From Conexibacter sp. (GTDB taxonomy: Bacteria > Actinomycetota > Thermoleophilia > Solirubrobacterales > Solirubrobacteraceae): a stretch of DNA of 47,574 nucleotides. Position numbers and translations under genes: made by a program. Location: assembly GCA_025964325.1 (NCBI GenBank), contig JAOPZA010000052.1, forward strand, positions 1 to 47,574, given 5' to 3'. The notes under the pieces were generated by a model. It was not told the origin of the DNA. It did not search any database and was given only the letters and a program-made list of their open reading frames with translations. Shown piece after piece: positions 24,899 through 32,795 of this stretch (position 1 is its first letter; each line of letters opens with the position of its first letter).

Positions 24899-25665
24899 CG
24901 TCCTGCTCCCCCGTCGGCGTTGAGGCCGTCACCGTCGAACATCGAGCCGGTGAGGCCGAACTGGTCCCGCAGCAGCGCGAGCGCCTCCTCCGTCTCGCGC
25001 CGGCGGACCGCGTCCATCAGCGGCCGGTGCGAGGAGATGATGCGTCCGAAGTGCTGGGTCGGGTCGGCGACCGTGAGGCGCCGGTTGCCGACCGTGATGA
25101 CGGTCTGGATGACGGGCGCGATCGCCTGCCACGCCTCCAGCAGGAAGCGGCTGCCGGAGCACTCCAGCAGCGTCCGGTGGAAGGCGATGTCGAGCTCGAC
25201 CAGCCGCGGCGTCGTCTCGCCCTCGACCTCGAAGGCGGCCAGCGCCCGTTCGAGCGGCGCCAGCGGCGCGGCGCGCTCGACGCCCCAGCGGATCGCCGTG
25301 CTCTCGAGCTCGTAGCGCACGCGCAGCAGGTCCTGCAGGTCCTCGGTGCCGAAGCCGACGACGCTCGTGCGGCCGTTCGGCAGCGTGCGCACGAGGCCCT
25401 CGCCCTCGAGCACGTGCAGCGCGCTCCGGACCGGGCCGCGGCTGACCGCCAGCTCCTCCGCGACGCGCATCTCGACGAGCGGCGTGCCGGCCGCGAGCGT
25501 GCCGTCGACGATCGCCTCGCGCAGGACGCCGGCGACCCAGCCGGAGTAGATGCTGCGGCCCAGCTTGGTCGCGTGCTGACCGCTCGCCGGCCCGCTCGCG
25601 GGGCCGCCGAGCTGCACCAGCCGCGTGCGCGCGAGCGCCTCGGCGCGGTCGCGCAGCGGCGTCAC
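24895..25665 (-). CDS. GntR-family regulator, FCD type, embedded in the catabolic operon
   Basis: About 256 residues from the GTG at 25665, which overlaps the ATPase stop (GTGA). The winged helix (VAGVLREAIVDGTLAAGTPL, VAEELAVSRGPVRSALHVL, GLVRTLPNGRTSVVGF) and the FCD domain (LDIAFHRTLLECSGS, later SSHRPLMDAV) are intact. It is a close paralogue of the GntR gene at 15268-15993; the helices IAPVI-x-TVIT-x-GNRRL are nearly the same. Being translated between the importer ATPase and the SDR, it is a local repressor, probably sensing the imported compound. Confidence 0.92.
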   Translation of the reverse strand: MTPLRDRAEALARTRLVQLGGPASGPASGQHATKLGRSIYSGWVAGVLREAIVDGTLAAGTPLVEMRVAEELAVSRGPVRSALHVLEGEGLVRTLPNGRTSVVGFGTEDLQDLLRVRYELESTAIRWGVERAAPLAPLERALAAFEVEGETTPRLVELDIAFHRTLLECSGSRFLLEAWQAIAPVIQTVITVGNRRLTVADPTQHFGRIISSHRPLMDAVRRRETEEALALLRDQFGLTGSMFDGDGLNADGGAGR

Positions 25666-27197
25666 GCGAGCACCTCGCCGACCGGCGGGGCGGCGGTCGT
25701 CGTCGCCTCGATCACGCGCGCCTCGGAGCCCTCGCCGCGGGCGAACTCGTCGACCACGGCGCCGTCCGCGAGCACGAGGCAGCGGTCGCAGATGCCGACC
25801 AGCTCGACGATCTCGGAGGAGACGACGAGCAGCGTCACGCCGCGGTCGGCGAGCTCGATGATCAGCCGGTAGATCTCCTGGCGCGTCTCGACGTCGACGC
25901 CCTTCGTCGGCTCGTCGAGCAGCATCACCTTCGGCGCGTTCATCAGCACCCGCGCGAGCAGGATCTTCTGCTGGTTGCCGCCGCTCAAATGCGCGACGTC
26001 GGCGGACGCCGAGGGCGCCTTGATCTGCAGCGACTGGACGAAGCCCTGGGCCGCGCGCCCCTCGGCGCGGCGGTCGACGACGCCCCAGCGCGCGATCCCG
26101 CCGAGGTTGCCGATCGTGACGTTCTCGCGCAGCGCGAAGTTGAACAGGAGGCCGCTGCCCTTGCGGTCCTCGGTGAGCATCGCGATGCCCGCGCGGCGCG
26201 CGTCGGCGGGACCGCGCAGCTTCCGCTCGCGTCCCTCGACGCAGATCGTGCCGCTGTGCGGCAGGCGGCCGTAGATCGCGCTCAGCAGCTCGGTGCGGCC
26301 GGAGCCGACGACGCCGGCGATCCCGAGGATCTCGCCGCGCCGGGCGCGGAAGGAGACGTCGCGGACGACGTCGTGGGCGCGGGCGGGGTGCGGGACGCTC
26401 ACATGCTCCAGCCGCAGCACCTCCTCCTCGCCGGGAACGGACTCGCGCCGTGGGTAGAGCGCCTCGATCCGGCGCCCGACCATCGCCGCGACGATGTCGC
26501 GCTCGTTGAAGGCCGCGCGCTCGAGCTCCGCGACCGAGCGGCCGTCGCGCAGCACGGTGGCGCGATCGCACATCCGCATCACCTCGGGGATGCGGTGCGT
26601 GATGAAGATCATCGTCACGCCCGTCTCGCGCAGGCGGTTCAGGACGCCGAAGAGGCGGTCGGTCTCGCGGCCCGCGAGCGACGCGGTCGGCTCGTCGAGG
26701 ATCAGCACGCGCGGATCGGTCGCGAGCGCGCGGGCGATCATCACGAGCTGGCGCTGCGTCGCGCTCAGCGCGCCGACGGGGGTGCTGGGATCGAGCGGCA
26801 CGTCGAGCCGCGCGAGCAGCTCGGCGGCGCGCCGCCGCAGCTCGCGGAAGGAGACGAGCGGGCCGCGCGCGAGCCCGGTCTGGCCGACGTAGACGTTCTC
26901 GGCGACCGTCAGCTGCTCGACCACCTGGATCTCCTGCGGCACGTAGGAGATGCCGTTGGCGCGCGCCTGCGCCGGCGAGCCGAAGCGCATCGTCTGCCCG
27001 TCGAGCTTGATCTCGCCGTCGTAGGAGCCGGCCGGGTGCACGCCCGTCAGGACCTTCACGAGCGTCGACTTGCCGGCGCCGTTGTGGCCGATCAGCGCGT
27101 GGATCGTGCCGGGCGCGAGGCGGAAGTCGACGCCGCTCAGCGCGGGCACGCCGGCGAACTGCTTGCCGAGCCGTTCGGTTTCGAGGACGTAGGTCAT
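25662..27197 (-). CDS. Ribose-type sugar ABC transporter ATPase, two nucleotide-binding domains
   Basis: A 511-residue RbsA/MglA-like tandem ATPase. The first domain has Walker A GHNGAGKST (37-45) but a degenerate signature, ALSATQRQLV, and Walker B VLILDEPTASL. The second domain has a degenerate Walker A, GVVGSGRTEL, but an intact signature, HLSGGNQQK, and Walker B VMLLDEPTKGVD. This asymmetric pattern is normal for the family. It energises uptake through the permease at 28386-29483 of the ligand captured by the lipoprotein at 27279. A strong hairpin separates it from the binding-protein gene. Confidence 0.96.
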   Translation of the reverse strand: MTYVLETERLGKQFAGVPALSGVDFRLAPGTIHALIGHNGAGKSTLVKVLTGVHPAGSYDGEIKLDGQTMRFGSPAQARANGISYVPQEIQVVEQLTVAENVYVGQTGLARGPLVSFRELRRRAAELLARLDVPLDPSTPVGALSATQRQLVMIARALATDPRVLILDEPTASLAGRETDRLFGVLNRLRETGVTMIFITHRIPEVMRMCDRATVLRDGRSVAELERAAFNERDIVAAMVGRRIEALYPRRESVPGEEEVLRLEHVSVPHPARAHDVVRDVSFRARRGEILGIAGVVGSGRTELLSAIYGRLPHSGTICVEGRERKLRGPADARRAGIAMLTEDRKGSGLLFNFALRENVTIGNLGGIARWGVVDRRAEGRAAQGFVQSLQIKAPSASADVAHLSGGNQQKILLARVLMNAPKVMLLDEPTKGVDVETRQEIYRLIIELADRGVTLLVVSSEIVELVGICDRCLVLADGAVVDEFARGEGSEARVIEATTTAAPPVGEVLA

Positions 27198-27219
27198 GTC
27201 AGCTCTCGCTCGGACGGGA

Positions 27220-27255
27220 GCGGCCGGCGCCGGAAGGAGGAGCGGCGCCGGCCGC
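27220..27255. terminator. Intercistronic hairpin between binding protein and ATPase genes
   Basis: Perfect 12-base-pair stem GCGGCCGGCGCC (27220-27231) / GGCGCCGGCCGC (27244-27255) with a 12-base loop, directly after the binding-protein stop and before the ATPase ATG. Such stem-loops commonly protect the message of the binding protein or cause partial termination, giving more binding protein than ATPase. That role is inferred. Confidence 0.7.
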
Positions 27256-27278
27256 GGTGCCCGTTGTTCGTGGGTCCT

Positions 27279-28346
27279 CTAGAGGCCCTTCGTGGCCGCG
27301 TCGGCCTCGTCGAGCAGGGACGTGTATCTCGGCACGTCGGCTCTCGTGATGATCGCCGCGGGGAGCGGGTTCTCGTACGAGACCGTCTTGCCGGAGGCCA
27401 GCTCGTCGAGCAGGTCGGCGGTTCTCGCGCCCTCCTGGAAGAGCGGCTGGCCGACGACCGCGAAGACCTGACCGCTGCTGACGAGGTCGAGGTTCTGACG
27501 GACGTAGTCCATCCCGATGATCGTCAGTCTCTTGCCCGACTGCTGCTGCGCGCCGGCCCATGTGACGGGGCCGCCGCCGGTCGTCGAGAAGGCGGCGTTG
27601 ATGCTCGGATCCGACTGCAGGATCGAGACCGCCTTCGCCTTCGCGGCGGGGGCGTCGAAGCCCTCCTCCTGCGGCTTCAGCACCTTCACGTTCGGGTACT
27701 GCGCCTTCATCGTGTCGGTGAACGTCTTCGCGACGAGGTTCTCGACCGTGTTGAACGAGCCCTCGGTGACGGCGACGGTGCCCTTGCCGCCGATCTGTCT
27801 GCCGATCGCGATCGCGGCGTTTCTGGCGTAGTCGGTCGGCACGCAGCCGGTCGTCGCCTTCAGGCCGGGCGCGTCACCCTGTCTGACGGGGATGTGCCAG
27901 GAGACGATCGGATGGTCTCTGCCCCATCTCGCGATGAAGGGGTACGTCGAGGGGTCGTAGGCGTAGACGCCCATCCCCTTGATGCCGCCCTTCGAGAGCA
28001 CGGCGTCGGCGAGCGGCGCGGTCGCCGGCATGTCGAGCGTCTCGGAGCCGACGATCTCGCACTGGTAGCCGAGTCTCTTGCACTCCGACAGGAATCCGCC
28101 CTGCATGATCCGGTGGACCGGGTTGTTGCGCAGCGGCTGGACCCACAGCAGCTTGCCCTTCGAGCCGCCGGTGCTGGCCGAGGCGTTCGTGCTGCCACCG
28201 CTCGAGGCGCTGCCCGTGCTGCTGTTGCTGCTCTTGCTGCTCGACCCGCACGCTGCGAGCGCGACGGCGGCGAGTCCGGCCACCGCCACGAGCAGAAGCG
28301 CGCGCAGGCGCCTCCAGCGTGACGGCATGGTGAATTCAACGTCCAT
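27279..28346 (-). CDS. Sugar ABC transporter substrate-binding lipoprotein (RbsB-like)
   Basis: About 355 residues. The ATG at 28346 follows GGAGAGGAGAGAG; a downstream ATG at 28328 lacks a ribosome site. The lipobox LAAC places the lipidated Cys at residue 33, followed by a Ser/Gly/Asn linker. The periplasmic-binding-protein type I fold (about 65-355) shows KGKLLWVQPLRNNPVHRIM, GVYAYDPSTYPFI, FSTTGGGPVTWAGAQQ and TIIGMDYVRQNLDLV. The ligand is probably a sugar, polyol or related small molecule. It is notable for codon use: 10 of 13 arginines in the mature part are AGA by hand count, very unlike the neighbouring ATPase gene, perhaps a sign of high expression. Confidence 0.92.
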   Translation of the reverse strand: MDVEFTMPSRWRRLRALLLVAVAGLAAVALAACGSSSKSSNSSTGSASSGGSTNASASTGGSKGKLLWVQPLRNNPVHRIMQGGFLSECKRLGYQCEIVGSETLDMPATAPLADAVLSKGGIKGMGVYAYDPSTYPFIARWGRDHPIVSWHIPVRQGDAPGLKATTGCVPTDYARNAAIAIGRQIGGKGTVAVTEGSFNTVENLVAKTFTDTMKAQYPNVKVLKPQEEGFDAPAAKAKAVSILQSDPSINAAFSTTGGGPVTWAGAQQQSGKRLTIIGMDYVRQNLDLVSSGQVFAVVGQPLFQEGARTADLLDELASGKTVSYENPLPAAIITRADVPRYTSLLDEADAATKGL

Positions 28347-28385
28347 CTCTCTCCTCTCCACAGTGAGCCCGGCCCCGGTGCGGGA

Positions 28386-29483
28386 CTAGGCGCCTTCTGT
28401 CGCGGGCGCGGTCTCGGCTGGGGCGCGCCGCTTGCGCGCCCCTCCGGTCAGCGAGACCCGCCGCCGCGCGATGTCGACACCGACGGCGAGCACCATGATC
28501 AGCCCGACCGCCACCGTCTGCCAGTTGGGGTTGACCCCGACGACCACCAGGCCGCTCTGCACCACCTGCAGCAGCAGCATCCCGATGATGCCGGCGGCGA
28601 CCGTCCCGACGCCGCCGAACAGGCTGACGCCGCCGATCACGACGCCGGCGATCACCGTCAGCTCCCAGCCCGTCCCGATCGAGGGCGTCCCGCTCGCCCC
28701 GTCGGCCAGCACGAGCATCCCGGCGACCGCCGAGAGCGCGCCGACGATCATGAAGCAGACGACCTTGTAGCGGCGCGTGTCGATGCCGACCAAGCGCGCC
28801 ACCTCCTCGTTGCCGCCGGTCGCGAACAGGTTGCGCCCGATCGTGGTCCGGCGCAGCACGAGGTCGCCGACGATCGCCAGCACGACGAGGATCACGAAGC
28901 TCCAGCCGAGCCCGAACAGGACCTCGGAGCTGCCGATGTTCCCGATCACCTTCGGCAGCGGGTAGATCGGGTAGCCGTTCGTGATGACGTAGGTGAAGCC
29001 TCTCGCGGCGTACAGCATCCCCAGCGTCGCGATGAAGGCCGGGATCCCGACGCCGACGACGAGCACCCCGTTGACGAGCCCGACGAGCGCGCCGGTCACG
29101 AGGCCGCCGAGGATGCCGAGCGGCACCGGCAGGTGGCCCTTCGCCATCAGCCAGGCGCTGACGATCGCCGAGAGGCCGGCGACCGAGCCGACCGAGAGGT
29201 CGAACTCGCCGGCGACGAGCAGCAGCGTCTGGCCGACCGCGATGATCCCCACGAACGAGATCGCCGTCAGCATCGAGCGGATGTTCGTGCCCGACAGGAA
29301 CGCCGGCTCGAGCAGGTAGAAGACGAGCACGAGCCCGGCGAGCGAGACGAGCACGCCGGCCTCGCTGATCGCGAGCGCCCGGCGCAGCCGGTTGGGGGCG
29401 GACGGGGCCGCGACGACGGCGCCGGCATCGGCGGCGCCGGCCGGCGCGGGCGCGCCGGACCGCTCTCGCTGCATGAGGGTCAC
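28386..29483 (-). CDS. Ribose-type sugar ABC transporter permease
   Basis: About 365 residues, started at a GTG (29483) that has GGAGAG four bases upstream; the ATG at 29474 is an alternative. A polar N-terminus of about 30 residues is followed by some eight to ten membrane helices. Family landmarks are VGIIAVGQTLLLVAGEFDLSVGS (part), GIPAFIATLGMLYAARG, the cytoplasmic loop FATGGNEEVARLVGI and GGVSLFGGVGTVAAGIIG. This is the single RbsC/XylH-type membrane component that pairs with itself. It is the first gene downstream of the duplicated operator-like boxes. Confidence 0.95.
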   Translation of the reverse strand: MTLMQRERSGAPAPAGAADAGAVVAAPSAPNRLRRALAISEAGVLVSLAGLVLVFYLLEPAFLSGTNIRSMLTAISFVGIIAVGQTLLLVAGEFDLSVGSVAGLSAIVSAWLMAKGHLPVPLGILGGLVTGALVGLVNGVLVVGVGIPAFIATLGMLYAARGFTYVITNGYPIYPLPKVIGNIGSSEVLFGLGWSFVILVVLAIVGDLVLRRTTIGRNLFATGGNEEVARLVGIDTRRYKVVCFMIVGALSAVAGMLVLADGASGTPSIGTGWELTVIAGVVIGGVSLFGGVGTVAAGIIGMLLLQVVQSGLVVVGVNPNWQTVAVGLIMVLAVGVDIARRRVSLTGGARKRRAPAETAPATEGA

Positions 29484-29535
29484 ATCTCTCTCCTGGACTT
29501 GTCGCCGCCGTCTCGCACCCCGGGGGAGGTGCAAA

Positions 29536-29590
29536 CGAAAACGGTAAACAATTTACGAAGACGGTATACAGGCGAGATATGCGGTGTCAA
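29536..29590 (-). promoter_or_regulatory. Near-consensus promoter with a duplicated operator-like box before the ABC permease
   Basis: On the complement strand TTGACA (29585-29590) is followed after 16 bases by TATACC (29563-29568). On the plus strand two boxes, CGAAAACGGTAAAC (29536-29549) and CGAAGACGGTATAC (29556-29569), lie 20 bases apart, two helical turns, and the second covers the -10 element. A related box lies before the first GntR gene at 15105-15118. These are the likely binding sites of one or both FCD GntR paralogues. Confidence 0.65.
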
Positions 29591-29605
29591 GAAATTCGTG
29601 CGTCG

Positions 29606-30382
29606 CTAGACGAGCCGGGCCAGCAGACCCGCGTCGGCGACGACCGTCGTGCCGTTGAGGACCGCCGCGTCGGGCGATGCCAGCCACGCGATCACCGCGG
29701 CGATCTCCTCCGGCGCCGCCACACGGCCGATCGCCGTGCTGCCCGCCTCCCCGCTCGCGAACCCCGCCTCCTCCGCCGAGACGCCGCGCCGCGCCAGCTC
29801 GTGGCGCGTCATCGGCGTGTCGACCGAGCCGGGCGCGACCGCGACCGCGCGGATCCGATCCGGTGCGAGGTCGAGCGCCAGCTGCCGCGTCAGCGCCGTG
29901 ATCGCGCCCTTCGAGGCGGCGTACGCGGCGTTGTCGGTCATCGTCGCGAAGGCGTGGACCGAGCTCGTGTTCACGATCACGCCGCCGCCGGCGGCCCGCA
30001 TCAGCGGGATCGCGTGGCGTCCGAGGCGGAAGATCGCGCCGACGTTGACCTGCAGCACGAGCTCGAGCTGCGCGTCGGAGATCGTCTCGACGCCGTCGGG
30101 CGCGGTCGTCATGCCGGCGACGTTGACGAGCCCGCCGAGCGGCCCGAGGCGCGCCGCGGCGGCGACCGCCGCGGCGCAGTCGTCGCTCGAGGCGACGTCG
30201 AGGACCGCCGGCTGCGCGCGGCCGCCACACGCCGCGATCTCCCGCGCGACGCGCGCGAGGCCCTCGCCGTCGCGATCGGCGAGCAGCACGACGTCGCCGG
30301 CCGCCGCGAGCCGCACGGCGGTCGCGCGACCGATTCCCGACGCCGCGCCGGTGACGATCACGACTCGTTCGCTCTGCTCCAC
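29606..30382 (-). CDS. Short-chain dehydrogenase/reductase (SDR), upstream of the ABC operon
   Basis: A 258-residue classical SDR from the GTG at 30382, which follows GGAGGAAC; the frame remains open to a TTG at 30454. TGAASGIG (11-18) binds the cofactor. The Ser of NTSSVHAFA and the YAASK pair give the catalytic residues. AVAPGSVDTPMTRHEL is the usual substrate-loop start. It is a different subgroup from the SDR at 24095. It shares strand with the catabolic operon but is separated by 122 bases holding the permease promoter, so it may be transcribed independently. Confidence 0.9.
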   Translation of the reverse strand: MEQSERVVIVTGAASGIGRATAVRLAAAGDVVLLADRDGEGLARVAREIAACGGRAQPAVLDVASSDDCAAAVAAAARLGPLGGLVNVAGMTTAPDGVETISDAQLELVLQVNVGAIFRLGRHAIPLMRAAGGGVIVNTSSVHAFATMTDNAAYAASKGAITALTRQLALDLAPDRIRAVAVAPGSVDTPMTRHELARRGVSAEEAGFASGEAGSTAIGRVAAPEEIAAVIAWLASPDAAVLNGTTVVADAGLLARLV

Positions 30383-30447
30383 GCCCGTTCCTCCGCCCCG
30401 CGCCCGCGGAACTTCGTCCCGCGCTTCTGCCCGGGATTCGTTTTCTG

Positions 30448-30474
30448 TTGACAATCCCTCCGGGACCGTAGAGG
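30448..30474 (+). promoter_or_regulatory. Weak promoter candidate upstream of uppP
   Basis: TTGACA at 30448-30453 matches the -35 consensus, but the best -10 (TAGAGG, 30469-30474) is at only 15 bases. The 30383-30581 intergenic region also holds a CCCTC...GAGGG inverted repeat (30456-30475). It must carry promoters for both divergent genes. Confidence 0.3.
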
Positions 30475-30581
30475 GTTGGCGCGCGCGCCGTCAAGCATGC
30501 CGGGCGCGGCGAAAGCAGGCGGGCGGCCGCCGGTCCGCCGCGCGGCGGTCGTCGGCAACGGTCACTACCCTGTGGCGCTGC

Positions 30582-31397
30582 GTGGATGCCTTGCAAGCCA
30601 TCGTCCTGGGAATCGTCCAGGGTCTGACCGAGTTCCTGCCGATCTCCTCGACCGCGCATCTGCGCATCGTCCCGGCGATCTTCGGCTGGCAGGATCCCGG
30701 CACCGCGTTCACGGCGGTCGTCCAGCTGGGAACGATGCTGGCGGTGCTGATCTACTTCCGCGACGATCTCTGGCGGATCCTCAAGGCATGGGTCGCGGGC
30801 CTGCGCGACCCGCGTCAGCGCAGAACCCTCGACGCGCGACTCGGCTGGTACATCATCCTCGGCACGATCCCGATCGGGATCCTCGGGCTCGCGCTCAAGC
30901 ACCCGATCGAGCATCAATTCCGCAGCCTCTACCTGATCGGCGCGTCGCTGGTCGTCGGCGGCGTCGTGCTCGCGTGGATCGACATCACGGCCCGCCGTCG
31001 GCGCCACATCGAGCAGCTCGACGAGCGCGACGGCGCCTTCATCGGCGTCGCCCAGGCGCTCGCGCTCGTGCCCGGCGTCTCGCGCTCGGGCGCGACGATC
31101 TCCGCCGGCCTGCTGCGCGGCCTCACGCGCGAGGCGGCGGCGCGCTACTCGTTCCTGCTGTCGGTCCCGGCGGTCGTGCTGTCGGGCCTGTTCGAGCTCA
31201 AGGACGTCGGCAGCGGCGGCGGCGCGGGCGCCGTCTCCACGGTGATCGCGGTGCTGCTCGCGTTCGTCGTCGGCTACGCCTCGATCGCCTTCCTGCTCAG
31301 ATACCTGGCCGAGCACACGCTGCGGATCTTCGTGCTCTACCGCGTCGGAATCGGCCTGCTCGTGATCGTGCTCGCGGCCGCGGGCGCGATCGCCTAG
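30582..31397 (+). CDS. uppP: Undecaprenyl-diphosphatase UppP (BacA)
   Basis: A 271-residue integral membrane phosphatase that recycles undecaprenyl diphosphate to the monophosphate carrier for cell-wall synthesis, giving bacitracin resistance when abundant. Signature 1 is VQGLTEFLPISSTAHL (about 12-27, with the catalytic Glu at 17). Signature 2 is PGVSRSGAT (164-172). About eight hydrophobic helices are visible. The GTG at 30582 gives the normal length. Its TAG stop shares the CTAG tetranucleotide with the stop of the convergent excalibur-like gene. Confidence 0.96.
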   Translation: MDALQAIVLGIVQGLTEFLPISSTAHLRIVPAIFGWQDPGTAFTAVVQLGTMLAVLIYFRDDLWRILKAWVAGLRDPRQRRTLDARLGWYIILGTIPIGILGLALKHPIEHQFRSLYLIGASLVVGGVVLAWIDITARRRRHIEQLDERDGAFIGVAQALALVPGVSRSGATISAGLLRGLTREAAARYSFLLSVPAVVLSGLFELKDVGSGGGAGAVSTVIAVLLAFVVGYASIAFLLRYLAEHTLRIFVLYRVGIGLLVIVLAAAGAIA

Positions 31398-31876
31398 CCG
31401 TAGCTCTCGCAGGCGACGCCGTCGTTGTCGGCGTCGTGCTCGGGGTCCGAGCCGGGCGTGACGTTGAACGAGTGGCCGATCTGACTGCAGTTCATGCCCG
31501 CGTACTGGCCGCCGTCGCCGGAGGAGGAGCCGCCGCCGGAGGACCCGCCGGAGGACGCGGGCGTCGGGTCCGCGCCCGGCGCCGGCGCCGCGACGGTGAC
31601 GGTGCGGGTGCGCACCCTCCACTTCACGTGTTCGACCGTCCGCGTCGCGCGCACGGTCTTGACGCGGGTGACGGGAACGGTCTTCGTGACCGTCTCGGTG
31701 CGGACGCGGTCGACCGCGCGGGCCTGCGTGACCGTCGTCGTGTCGCCCCCGCCGGAGCTGGCGAGCGCGCCGAGCAGGGCTCCCGCGACGAGCCCGAGGA
31801 CCGCCATCCCGACCAGCTTCGCTCGTGCGGACGTGCCTGTGATGCCGCGCTCGGGCGGCGTGGTGTCATCTCCCAT
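31394..31876 (-). CDS. Membrane-anchored protein with C-terminal excalibur-like calcium-binding motif
   Basis: A 160-residue protein with a cytoplasmic N-terminus and one membrane helix (about 19-41). A Thr/Val/Arg-rich repetitive stalk follows (about 46-95, T-V-x-x-V-R pattern), then a Gly/Ser linker and a C-terminal region (about 128-160) with a Cys pair and DADNDGVACES. That last motif is the D-x-D-x-D-G-x-x-C-E calcium loop of excalibur domains, which is usually extracellular. It is probably a wall-associated protein of unknown job. It is convergent with uppP with overlapping stops. Confidence 0.75.
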   Translation of the reverse strand: MGDDTTPPERGITGTSARAKLVGMAVLGLVAGALLGALASSGGGDTTTVTQARAVDRVRTETVTKTVPVTRVKTVRATRTVEHVKWRVRTRTVTVAAPAPGADPTPASSGGSSGGGSSSGDGGQYAGMNCSQIGHSFNVTPGSDPEHDADNDGVACESYG

Positions 31877-31921
31877 GCACCGTTTGTCGGCATGAAGCCG
31901 GGGGAGCTGTAGCGGCCGGCG

Positions 31922-32152
31922 CTACGCCACCGGCGGCATCCGCACGATGCACGGCAGCCCGCCGACGCCGCGCCACTCGCGGCACTCGAGCGCGCCGCGG
32001 TCGTCCGCGACGCGCAGCGCCTGAGCGATCTCCTCGTCCTCGTCGCCGCGCCCGAGGCGGTGTGCGACGTCACGGCCGTCGACCGCGTCGTCGTGCGCCG
32101 ACAGCTGGCGCGCGGCTTCGACCACCCGCCGGATGAGGGTCTCGTCGGACAT
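31922..32152 (-). CDS. Small hypothetical protein
   Basis: A 76-residue soluble, charged protein starting MSDETLIRRVVEAARQLSAH; a GTG one codon earlier is possible. The middle DVAHRLGRGDEDEEIAQALRVADDRGAL looks like a small helix-turn-helix or wing pattern (landmark in part), with a C-terminal beta segment ending VGGLPCIVRMPP. I do not recognise a named family. The codon pattern (GC-rich third positions) supports real coding. Confidence 0.6.
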   Translation of the reverse strand: MSDETLIRRVVEAARQLSAHDDAVDGRDVAHRLGRGDEDEEIAQALRVADDRGALECREWRGVGGLPCIVRMPPVA

Positions 32153-32261
32153 CACAGGCTCTCGTTACCCGCATCGCGCGCGGGCGGACCGCACACCGAC
32201 GAGATCGTCCCGGGCGACGGGCGGCACCCGGTCCTGGCGCCGCCCCGCCTCCCGTCGTTGC

Positions 32262-32624
32262 TTATCTGCCGAAGTGGAGCGTCAGGTGCGCGCCCGTCGG
32301 GTTGGACCTGACCGTCTTCAGCGTGAAGGCGTACTCCGAGCCGCCCATGAGGAAGCGGGCGTTGCTGATCGAGTAGGAGCCTCTGGATCTCGCCGGCGTG
32401 ACGGTGACCGATCTCAGCTTGAGGTTTCTGGCGGTCAAGCGGATCACGACGGAGCGGCTGCTCGCTCTGCCGGCGATGCTGACGGTCGCTGTGCACGCCG
32501 TCGCGCTGCCGCGGCATCTGACGGTCGTCGTCTTGGCCGCCGGTGCAGCGACCGCGCTTGCGGCGGATACGGCGAGGACGGCGAACGCCATGACGACGGC
32601 GATGAGACGTCTGCTGCCGATCAT
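32262..32624 (-). CDS. Secreted small hypothetical protein
   Basis: A 120-residue protein with a clear signal peptide (residues 1-27, ending ASAVAA). The mature part is about 93 residues, basic and beta-rich, with two cysteines near residues 37 and 44 (VRCRGSATACTATV) that may pair. No family recognised. Codon use is unusual: 8 of 14 arginines are AGA by hand count, as in the RbsB-like binding protein. The gaps on both sides (32153-32261 and 32625-32795) show no further genes. Confidence 0.7.
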   Translation of the reverse strand: MIGSRRLIAVVMAFAVLAVSAASAVAAPAAKTTTVRCRGSATACTATVSIAGRASSRSVVIRLTARNLKLRSVTVTPARSRGSYSISNARFLMGGSEYAFTLKTVRSNPTGAHLTLHFGR

Positions 32625-32795
32625 CTGTGAACCTCCTGGGAAGGATGGTGGGGGTATCGCAAGGGTCCCAGCGCCCGCACCGAGGGATGTTGGGGCCGGA
32701 GGGCGATCCCGTTAGCCGAGCGGTCCGTTGGCGTCCGTCCGCTGTGCGACCGATCGCGAGGTGCCAGTTCGACGGTCGACGGGGATGATGCCGGC

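Noticed and set aside
30448-30475. A third GntR-type operator before the SDR at 29606
   Set aside because: The sequence does not match the CGAAAACGGTAAAC box; only a short CCCTC/GAGGG inverted repeat is present.
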